Positions 5,984 through 11,515 of a stretch of 11,515 bases of DNA are shown piece by piece. This DNA comes from CAZFDT01 sp964518335 (GTDB lineage Bacteria > Planctomycetota > Phycisphaerae > Phycisphaerales > Phycisphaeraceae). Position numbers and translations under genes: made by a program. The first letter of the stretch is position 1. Each line of letters begins with the position of its first letter. The notes under the pieces were generated by a model. It saw only the letters and a program-made list of their open reading frames with translations, had not been told where the DNA came from and ran no database searches. The stretch covers positions 1 through 11,515 of the forward strand of contig CAZFDT010000121.1 of NCBI GenBank assembly GCA_964518335.1, given 5' to 3'.

Positions 5984-5997
5984 TTTGTGGGGCATTT
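5975..5997 (+). repeat. 23-bp direct repeat, copy B (possible attachment site)
   Basis: It matches 2747-2769 at 22 of 23 positions in the same orientation (G for A at the thirteenth base). It lies between the integrase start and IS copy 2. The stretch 5895-6059 has no gene and holds this site and two hairpins. Confidence 0.45.
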
Positions 5998-6048
5998 GGC
6001 CTTGCAGAGGCCAAACAAAAAGGGACTCGCATTGCTGCAAGTCCCTTT
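5996..6048 (-). terminator. Stem-loops upstream of integrase, minus-strand terminator-like
   Basis: On the minus strand AAAGGGACT (6048-6040), a 12-base loop and AGTCCCTTT (6027-6019) form a perfect 9-bp stem that runs straight into TTGTTT, the layout of an intrinsic terminator. A second hairpin, TTGGCCT-5-AGGCCAA, lies at 5996-6014. No minus-strand gene now lies upstream, because IS copy 2 begins 12 bases away; the gene it served may be gone, or it may shield the integrase from outside transcription. Confidence 0.4.
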
Positions 6049-6272
6049 CATTCAACAAGTAGAGGGGTCCAGACGCTGTTCGAAAACTCTGAAGCCGCAG
6101 CGCGAGACACTTTTCGTGTTCGGGCCTCTTGATCGCTGCAGAAACGCCCCGGTTATGAGCGGCTGAGCGGAATGGTCGAGACGGCCGCCGCTTGCGTTCC
6201 CACGGAGGTGGTCCAAAATGTTGGGCAGTTGTCAATACTGGACTTACGAACGCTCACGTGAGGAGGACGACC

Positions 6273-7343
6273 ATGCTCCCCGGTTGGCTGACGGCGTTGA
6301 TGATGACGTTGGCGGAGGCGTGGTCGGCCCGGTGGGACGGGCAGATTCGATTCCTGCGTCTCCAAGTCGACTGCTGCGGGCCAAGCTGCCGGGCAACCGG
6401 GTCATCCTCGCTCCGGACGAGCGGAGCCAGCTGCTGCGGGCTGGCAAGCAAATCGGCCATCGCGTGGATGATCTCATGGGAATCGTGAGCGTCAAGACCT
6501 ATCGCCGCTGGCAGCGGGAGCAGAAGACTGGGCGGACCCCCCAAGAAGATGACCGCGTCGCTGCGGGCGTTGATCATGCGTCTGGCCAGCGAGAACGTGG
6601 GCTGGGGCGTGCGGCGGATCGTCGGCGAGCTCAAGAAGCTGGCACTCACGCCCGGCCGCCAATCGGTGCGGCGGGTCCTGGTGGACGAGGGGATTCTGCC
6701 CGACCCGGATCGACATGCGCCCAAAGGCATGCCCACCGTGTGGCGTCTATTCATCCAGTCGCACATGAACACCATGGTCGCCTGCGACTTCTTCTGCAAG
6801 ACTGTGTGGTCGCCGCTGGGCAAGCGCGTCGCGTATTGTCTGGCGTTCATCCATCTGGAGAGCCGGCGGGTGTTCGTCTCGCCGAGCACCTATGAGCCTA
6901 ACGCTGCGTGGCTCCAGCAGCAGGCCCGCAACGCCACCATGTGGATGGAGGACGAAGGCATCGAGCTGCGGTTCATCATCCACGATCAAGACACGAAGTT
7001 CACGGGGGCGTTCGACCAGCACTTCCGCAACGTGGGCGAGGGCATCGTGAAGACGCCGTATCAGTCACCGATCGCCAACTGCTTCTGCGAGTCGTGGATC
7101 GGAAGCCTGAAGCGGGAGTGCCTCAACCTGCTGATGTGCTTCAGCCTCAAGCATCTGGACCATATCGTGCAGACTTTCGTCGGCTATCACAATGATCTGC
7201 GGCCGCACCAGTCGTTGGGCAACGTACCGCCGGGGGCTCGCGGTCAGCCGCCGCCAGTGTCGGTCGTTGGTAAGATCGGGCCAGTAAATCGGTACAGACT
7301 GCTGGGTGGGTTGCTGAACAACTACGAGCGAAACGCAGCGTGA
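6273..7343 (+). pseudogene. IS transposase copy 2, frameshifted
   Basis: It starts like copy 1 (MLPGWLTALMMTLAEAW, with AGGAGG just upstream). One base is missing near 6370, which moves the reading into another frame (RAKLPGNRVILAPDERSQLLRAG). A second lesion near 6530-6550, a net loss of 17 bases relative to copy 1 in the GRVGRPK segment, returns it to the first frame (total -18). The HTH-containing N-terminal third is therefore scrambled, while the DDE core is uninterrupted. Neither lesion sits at a slippery heptamer, so programmed frameshifting is unlikely. This copy is probably inactive on its own, but its ends could be mobilised by the copy 1 transposase. Confidence 0.75.
6549..7343 (+). 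CDS. Surviving C-terminal ORF of transposase copy 2 (rve domain)
   Basis: The 264 residues from MTASLRALIMRLASENVGWGVRRI to the normal C-terminus are intact, with all three catalytic acidic residues: the Asp of VACDFF, the first Asp of HDQDTKF and the Glu of CESWIGSLKREC. It corresponds to residues about 100-362 of copy 1. There is no convincing ribosome-binding site at 6549, so this is an open remnant rather than a designed gene. If expressed, it would lack the first HTH and might interfere with copy 1 transposase. Confidence 0.5.
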   Translation: MTASLRALIMRLASENVGWGVRRIVGELKKLALTPGRQSVRRVLVDEGILPDPDRHAPKGMPTVWRLFIQSHMNTMVACDFFCKTVWSPLGKRVAYCLAFIHLESRRVFVSPSTYEPNAAWLQQQARNATMWMEDEGIELRFIIHDQDTKFTGAFDQHFRNVGEGIVKTPYQSPIANCFCESWIGSLKRECLNLLMCFSLKHLDHIVQTFVGYHNDLRPHQSLGNVPPGARGQPPPVSVVGKIGPVNRYRLLGGLLNNYERNAA

Positions 7344-7484
7344 TTTCACGAAAAAATCGGGCATTGCCCGACATTCTGGACCACTGCCGGCAGTGGACCA
7401 GCGCACATCCGCCTTACCGACCGCCTCGAATGCCGCACGAATACCGAACAAGGCGACGCGACAAGCTCTTGGGTCACTACACTG

Positions 7485-7856
7485 CTATACACCTCCTACC
7501 TCGTCAAATGCCTTCACGAGTTCATCGCTACCCTCGATTAACATTGTCGGATTCTCTGCATCCGGGACGCATTCACGCAAACTTCCGCTAGAAACGCAAC
7601 GTTGCCAATCGCGGTCAAAAAATTCAGTCGTGGATGCAGGAGGTGATTCAGATGGCCGATCACCGTACTCAGGCTCAAAGGCCCAACTGATTAGTCTCTG
7701 CACTACGAGATCCCGTAACCCTTTACGCAAGTACTCGTCCACCTGATCGCGGGGGATTTTCATCGTGTGCAGAAGCGTTGCTCGCAAATCATGGAGTGTC
7801 CATGCGCTTGTTCCCAACCATTGGCCAACACCTTGAGCTTCTGATGAAAGAATCAT
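7485..7856 (-). CDS. Putative immunity protein for the orphan Rhs toxin tip
   Basis: An acidic protein of 123 residues I do not recognise. It has a predicted helical middle (RDQVDEYLRKGLRDLVVQRLISWAFEPEYGD) and an Asp/Glu-rich C-terminus. The start at 7856 has AGGAG (7869-7865) eight bases upstream, and this site overlaps the stop codon of the orphan Rhs cassette, so the two are tightly coupled. A small acidic gene directly after an Rhs C-terminal tip is the normal place for a cognate immunity protein, which binds and blocks the toxin in the producing cell. The assignment rests on position only. Between its end and IS copy 2 (7404-7484) I see nothing. Confidence 0.6.
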   Translation of the reverse strand: MILSSEAQGVGQWLGTSAWTLHDLRATLLHTMKIPRDQVDEYLRKGLRDLVVQRLISWAFEPEYGDRPSESPPASTTEFFDRDWQRCVSSGSLRECVPDAENPTMLIEGSDELVKAFDEVGGV

Positions 7857-7867
7857 CCGTCGCTCTC

Positions 7868-9013
7868 CTATTTATCGCCCTTGGCCTTATTGCCTGGACG
7901 TATTGCCCCGCCCTCCGGCAGGTTTGGCGAGATATTCTCTGGGTGAGGATTCACAGGCCCTCCGACTTCATGCGTGGACAATGTCTCTCTTGTGTTCTTG
8001 TTGCCCCATTGTGTCTCGACATTCACTTCGCCCTTTGTCGCTCTTGCATCTGATGGCCCAACCTGTGCCGCCGTTCGCTCCCAATCCTGAGGATTTGTTT
8101 TGAAATCGTCAACAAGCTGTCGATGGGGCCGCGTAGATACTTCCGGCGCCACGAGATTATCTACTTGTTTAACAGCACCCTGGGCGGCTTCCGCGGCCTC
8201 GTCGCCATGGCGGCCGAACCATCCGGCAACCGTTGCCACACCCTTGCCTACGCCCTTGCCAATCAACCGGCCAAATGGAAGGATGGAGACTGCGGTGGCT
8301 GCACCGGAGATGACGCGGTCGGTGGTGCTCAGTTCCTGGCCGGTGAGCGGGTCGCGACCCGTCACAACCTCGTAGATACCCTTGGCGGTGCCCACCACAG
8401 GCAGCATGTCGGCGGCCACAGACGCCCCTCGAAGCTGGGCTTCAGGATCGTGGTAAGTGACAGGCCTGGCAACGCGGTCAGCCTCTCCGTTAAGCAGTCG
8501 CCGGCGCGTCTCGGCCTCCCAGTTTGCCTGGGCCAAGGGATAATTGTCGGCCGGTCCCCACGTTCCAGCAGGCGAGTGGTCGGGCGGGTATCCGTAGGCC
8601 TCGGCCACCGTCCGGTAGTAATCGTCCATCGCATCCTGCAATCCCAGCGGATCGATGTGATTGATGGGGTTGCTATGCACCGACAGGTACACATTCATCC
8701 CGTCGGCGTAGCCGATGGGGTCGCGGGTGAGGTAGCGGCCGGTGCCGGGGTCGTAGTAGCGGAAGCCGTGGTTGTCCAGTCCGAGGCTGGCGTCTCTTTC
8801 CTTCGTGTTCGCCAGGCGGTTGTTGTCGGATGTGCCCGATGACGACACCACGTTGCCGAAGGCTTCATAGACGTTGGCACTGACGATATCGCCGAGGTCG
8901 TCAGTGGTAGCCACGGTGTGGCCCACGGCGTTGTAGGTGTAAAACTCCACCGGACCGCCCCCGGAAGCGGCGGTACGGTCGGAGTAGAGGATGCTGCCGA
9001 TGCCACCGCCCAT
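7868..9013 (-). CDS. Orphan Rhs cassette: end of Rhs core, pre-toxin region and unknown toxin tip
   Basis: The protein has 381 residues from the first ATG. Residues 1-125 repeat the end of the neighbouring Rhs core (GIGSILYSDRTA, EAFGNVV, FRYYDPGTGRYLTRDPIGYADG, NPINHIDPLGL). Residues about 195-260, VAADMLPVVGTAKGIYEVVTGRDPLTG ... ISILPFG, resemble the PT-TG pre-toxin region. VDNLVAPEV then precedes a ~90-residue tip (from TRPHRQLVDDFKTNPQDW to the Lys-rich end) that I cannot assign. A TAG stop at 9043-9041 directly precedes the conserved FIRGG codons, and there is no good ribosome-binding site at 9013. It is therefore probably a silent tip that becomes active by recombination into the complete Rhs gene. 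The cognate immunity gene follows 11 bases later. Confidence 0.78.
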   Translation of the reverse strand: MGGGIGSILYSDRTAASGGGPVEFYTYNAVGHTVATTDDLGDIVSANVYEAFGNVVSSSGTSDNNRLANTKERDASLGLDNHGFRYYDPGTGRYLTRDPIGYADGMNVYLSVHSNPINHIDPLGLQDAMDDYYRTVAEAYGYPPDHSPAGTWGPADNYPLAQANWEAETRRRLLNGEADRVARPVTYHDPEAQLRGASVAADMLPVVGTAKGIYEVVTGRDPLTGQELSTTDRVISGAATAVSILPFGRLIGKGVGKGVATVAGWFGRHGDEAAEAAQGAVKQVDNLVAPEVSTRPHRQLVDDFKTNPQDWERTAAQVGPSDARATKGEVNVETQWGNKNTRETLSTHEVGGPVNPHPENISPNLPEGGAIRPGNKAKGDK

Positions 9014-9056
9014 GCCCGCGCCTGAACCGCCGCGGATGAACTACCTGAATGTCACC
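8639..9056 (-). repeat. Duplicated Rhs core segment, orphan copy
   Basis: It aligns with 10196-10609 in the same orientation, highly similar by eye, from the GDI codons to the DPLGL end of the core. The orphan lacks two net bases just before FIRGG (9041-9050), which puts the upstream GDI codons out of frame. Homology begins right after the stop of the preceding immunity gene (9062). Confidence 0.85.
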
Positions 9057-9061
9057 GCTCG

Positions 9062-9349
9062 CTACACTTGACCGCGAGGCCGATCTGTTGGGGATCTCCA
9101 TTCCGCGTCGAAGCCTTCCCGTATTCGTGATAGCGCCGCATCAAAACTGATGTCCTGCGTCTGTGAGTAGGCATTAGAAATATGCTTGGCCAAATCAACT
9201 AACATTACTCCCCAAGCGGCGGGATCCTTCCACACGTGGGGATTGATGGAAACATGCTGTGCGCCTTTGGCAGCCCAGACGCGAACTAGCTCTAAGGCGG
9301 ACTGATCGGTAGCCGCTACTGGTGGAATTGGTAATTGGTTGCTATTCAT
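9062..9349 (-). CDS. DUF5076-like small protein, putative immunity to the GIY-YIG Rhs toxin
   Basis: The protein has 95 residues. NQLPIPPVAATDQSALELVRVWAAKGAQHVSINPHVWKDPAAWGVMLVDLAKHISNAYSQ ... ALSRIREGFDAEW matches my memory of the DUF5076 family (LPIPP, LRVW, G..HVS, PAAWG-L-D-A-H) along nearly its whole length; family function is not established. The start has GGAG eight bases upstream. It follows the Rhs stop by 60 bases and ends next to the duplicated core of the orphan cassette, the standard position for the immunity gene of the preceding toxin. It is presumably a cytoplasmic inhibitor that binds the nuclease tip. The function is inferred from context. Confidence 0.7.
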   Translation of the reverse strand: MNSNQLPIPPVAATDQSALELVRVWAAKGAQHVSINPHVWKDPAAWGVMLVDLAKHISNAYSQTQDISFDAALSRIREGFDAEWRSPTDRPRGQV

Positions 9350-9409
9350 TGCGAATGCTCCGCTTTCAGGAGGGGTGATTTCTCGGCTACTAGGCTCATG
9401 TACTTTTCA

Positions 9410-11515
9410 TTATTCATCGAGCAGATGCTGCCGATCGGGGCCAATAGGATCAATCTTGTTTGCAACATCGGGAGATTGCCGAGCTGGTACACCACCAGTA
9501 AGTTCTTGAATGCGCTTATGTTCTGCGATCTCCCGAGCCGTCTTATCACCAGAAACGGGTGAGGTTGTTACATCTGTGCCAGGAGTAAGTCTGCCTGCCG
9601 TTTCGTGCTGCCCGAGACGTTTGGGGATATTACCCGATTGGCCAACATATGGTGTGCCACCAGCCGTGGCATCAGGAAACTCATAAATGCCCTGCTGAGG
9701 GACTTCCGGTGCCTTGACATTATCAACGCGTCGCACGCCTTCACCGAGAGCATTATTCGCCGCTTTCTGCCCGCTCTGATTGACCTCCGCGATGTTCTCA
9801 GCCGCGGATGTGGCCCGGCGTTTGAGTTTCCATGCCGCGTCCGCTGTTTCTTCGACGACGGTTGTCACCGCCCTGCCGCCACGAACGAACTTACCCGCCC
9901 CAAAGGTTAGAACCTCGTCCTTGGTCGCCTCGTAAGTCTCGATGTACACTGTTTCACCGGTCGCTCGGATAATCTCCACGTCTTGCGCGACTTCGGCTGA
10001 TCTTCGCTGGGCATCCATGTAGCTGGACTTGTTGGCAGGATCGGCCTGCATCATCTGAGCTGTACGAGATGTTCGGTTGGCTTGTGTTGGCTGTGTGGGC
10101 GCAGTATCAGGAGCGCCCGCAGGGGCTAAGAAGGTCGGTCTCCCCATGATGGCATAGGCATAATTCTCTCGTGAAAAGTAGCTCGGGCTTCCTTCCAGCC
10201 CCAACGCATCGATGTGATTAATCGGATTGTTGTGCACCGAGAGGTACACGTTCATGCCGTCGGCGTAGCCGATGGGGTCGCGGGTGAGGTAGCGGCCGGT
10301 GGACGGGTCGTAGTAGCGGAAGCCGTGGTTGTCCAAGCCGATGGAGGCGTCGCGTTCCTTGGTGTTGGCCAGTCGGTTGTTGGCGCTGCTGCCGGAAGTG
10401 GCGACGATGTTTCCGAAGGCTTCGTAGGTGTTGCTCTTGGTCACGTCGCCTTGGTCATCGGTCATTGCGACGGTGTGGCCCACGGCGTTGTAGGTGTAGT
10501 GTTCGACCGGTCCGCCATTGGCGGTGCGGTCGGAGTAGAGGATGCTGCCGATGCCGCCGCCCATGCCCGCGCCGGAGCCGCCGCGGATGAACTCGACGGT
10601 GATGTCGCCCTGATCATCGAGTTCGTGGAAGCTGGTGCCGCCGTCGTAGCGGAAGGTGGTCGTATTGCCGTTCTCAGTCTTCGACATGCGGCGGGTGCGG
10701 TAGTCGTAGGCGGCCTCGAAGACGGTGCTCGCGCCCGAGCCTTCATCCACGGTTGCTTCGATCAGCCGGTTACGGGTGTCGAAGATGTAGGCGGTGTCGG
10801 TGACGTCCACACCGTCGTCCACCGATTTAAGGGTGGTGTTGCCGTTGAGGTCGTAGGTGTAGGTCGTGACAATTGAACCCGTGACTTCCTCGCGGAGTTG
10901 GTTGAGGTCGTCGTACTCGTAGCCGGTGGCGACCGCCCCGGAAGTTGTGACCGTCTTGCTCAGCCGGTTGCCGGCCTTGTCGTAGGTGTAGCTGTAGCTA
11001 TGGCCGCTCCACGATTCGGCGGTCAGTCGGTACAGGTCGTCGTACTCGTAGGTGAGGTTGCGCGTGACCGGGCTGCCACCGACCTGAGCAGTCGTCTCGT
11101 CGATGGTGCGGCGGTTGCCGAGGAGGTCGTAGGCGTAGTCAACGTCGTAGACAGTATTCGATGAGCCGTCCTCGGTCACCATCGTCTCGACGCGATTGAG
11201 GGCGTCGAACGTGCTCGTGGTGGTGACACCGTTGGGCAGCACCTGCTGCGTGCGGTTGCCGGACTTGTCGTAGGCGTAGGTCGTGGTCTGATCGTCCACC
11301 GAGTCGTCCACCTGCGTCAGCAGGTTGCGGCGATCGTAACGGTTCAGGAGGATGCGACCCCCGGAAGTCGAGCCGGTGACAGTGGGGTAGGTGAGCTTGG
11401 TGCGGTTGCCGTTGGCGTCGTAGGCCGAGAGCACGTCGTAGGTCGCGACGCCGCTGGCGACGGGGTCGCGCGATTCCTGGGTCACGCGATTGAGGGCGTC
11501 GTAGGTGTAGCTGCT
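9410..11515 (-). CDS. Rhs/YD-repeat protein with C-terminal GIY-YIG-like nuclease toxin (N-terminus outside window)
   Basis: The frame is open to the window edge, so the last 701 residues are visible; the GTG at 11485 is only a YD-repeat codon. Visible residues 1 to ~330 are YD repeats (YDANGNRT, YDKSGNRTQ, YDLLGNRRT, YDKAGNRLS, YDLNGNTT), which build the Rhs shell that encloses the toxin. FRYYDPSTGRYLTRDPIG ... NPINHIDALGL at about 405-440 is the end of the core, where such proteins self-cleave. A linker with VDNVKAPEV follows, and then the tip: GIYEF, TPYVGQSGNIPKRLGQHE and AREIAEHKRI fit a GIY-YIG nuclease (GIY, YVG, Arg and Glu active-site residues), ending in RQHLLDE. It probably cuts nucleic acid in competing cells. 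The secretion route is not visible. The tip and the genes after it look less GC-rich than the core, suggesting exchange. Confidence 0.85.
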   Translation of the reverse strand, partial: SSYTYDALNRVTQESRDPVASGVATYDVLSAYDANGNRTKLTYPTVTGSTSGGRILLNRYDRRNLLTQVDDSVDDQTTTYAYDKSGNRTQQVLPNGVTTTSTFDALNRVETMVTEDGSSNTVYDVDYAYDLLGNRRTIDETTAQVGGSPVTRNLTYEYDDLYRLTAESWSGHSYSYTYDKAGNRLSKTVTTSGAVATGYEYDDLNQLREEVTGSIVTTYTYDLNGNTTLKSVDDGVDVTDTAYIFDTRNRLIEATVDEGSGASTVFEAAYDYRTRRMSKTENGNTTTFRYDGGTSFHELDDQGDITVEFIRGGSGAGMGGGIGSILYSDRTANGGPVEHYTYNAVGHTVAMTDDQGDVTKSNTYEAFGNIVATSGSSANNRLANTKERDASIGLDNHGFRYYDPSTGRYLTRDPIGYADGMNVYLSVHNNPINHIDALGLEGSPSYFSRENYAYAIMGRPTFLAPAGAPDTAPTQPTQANRTSRTAQMMQADPANKSSYMDAQRRSAEVAQDVEIIRATGETVYIETYEATKDEVLTFGAGKFVRGGRAVTTVVEETADAAWKLKRRATSAAENIAEVNQSGQKAANNALGEGVRRVDNVKAPEVPQQGIYEFPDATAGGTPYVGQSGNIPKRLGQHETAGRLTPGTDVTTSPVSGDKTAREIAEHKRIQELTGGVPARQSPDVANKIDPIGPDRQHLLDE
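10196..10609 (-). repeat. Duplicated Rhs core segment, parental copy
   Basis: This is the donor-side match of 8639-9056, about 1.55 kb apart and in the same orientation. A crossover between the two would delete the GIY-YIG tip and its immunity gene and join the orphan tip to the full Rhs core in frame. Confidence 0.85.

Larger units (their letters stand above)
6060..7403 (+). mobile_element. Insertion sequence, copy 2 (same family, decayed transposase)
   Basis: It aligns with copy 1 along its whole length and has the same orientation. Outer left end TAGAG-GGTCCA (6060-6071), outer right end near 7394-7403; inner inverted repeats at 6208-6227 and 7365-7384. The 148-bp leader is clearly more diverged from copy 1 than the coding part. 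Its right tip, around 7376-7401, forms a 26-base near-palindrome centred on CCACTGCCGGCAGTGG. No target-site duplication is evident. Confidence 0.78.

Noticed and set aside
6019..6048. tRNA 3' end or tRNA fragment as the integrase target
   Set aside because: The hairpin has a 9-bp stem and 12-base loop, with no T-loop GTTCGA, no CCA and no cloverleaf around it; a terminator-like stem fits better.
5308..6051. Alternative 247-residue minus-strand frame over the integrase
   Set aside because: It is Pro/Arg/His-rich without motifs. The integrase frame has recognisable N-terminal and core-binding domains and a ribosome-binding site.
6360..6555. Programmed frameshifting in transposase copy 2, as in IS3 elements
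   Set aside because: No slippery heptamer or A-run is present. The lesions are a one-base and a 17-base loss relative to an intact single-frame homologue, so decay explains them better.
8123..8842. Plus-strand 239-residue frame and the 220-residue frame at 10214-10876
   Set aside because: Both are antisense to Rhs coding sequence. Their Val/Gly-rich peptides come from reading YD repeats backwards.

Overview
The window is a GC-rich bacterial accessory region made mostly of mobile elements and a polymorphic-toxin locus. It has no rRNA, tRNA or core metabolic genes. Two features resemble families I know mainly from Planctomycetota: the ParE-like toxin with an AbrB-type antitoxin, and the integrase fragment opening MSHLYKRGRTYYIKHY. 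A planctomycete, perhaps Phycisphaerae, is my best guess, held with modest confidence because no taxonomic marker is present.

Left part (1-2726, + strand). The C-terminal part of a phage/plasmid replication initiation factor overlaps, by ATGA, a serine recombinase. The recombinase is cut off inside its Recombinase domain where insertion sequence copy 1 begins. Copy 1 carries one intact DDE transposase.

Middle part (2727-6059), bracketed by the two same-orientation IS copies. A minus-strand AbrB antitoxin / ParE-like toxin operon is divergent from a + strand set: a HTH DNA-binding protein with a probably leaderless promoter, a 60-residue protein, and a HUH rolling-circle Rep. The Rep frame runs into the antisense of a minus-strand tyrosine integrase that has lost its catalytic domain, so the two genes meet at a truncation point near 5445. 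A 23-bp direct repeat with one mismatch (2747-2769 and 5975-5997) flanks the module and may be the remains of attL/attR. The module looks like a decayed mini integrative plasmid.

IS copy 2 (about 6060-7403) is a diverged relative of copy 1. It has two frameshifts in its transposase but shares a 311-bp stretch of perfect identity with copy 1.

Right part (7485-11515, minus strand). This is an Rhs toxin/immunity array, in transcription order: the C-terminal 701 residues of an Rhs protein ending in a GIY-YIG-like nuclease tip; a DUF5076-like small gene in the immunity position; an orphan Rhs cassette that repeats the last ~415 bp of the core, then a pre-toxin region and a different, unrecognised toxin tip; and a second small gene in the immunity position. 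Recombination across the repeated core would swap the deployed toxin. Both tips are preceded by the same short VDN..APEV linker, which marks the toxin boundary. The orphan is closed by a stop codon just upstream, so it is probably silent until recombined.
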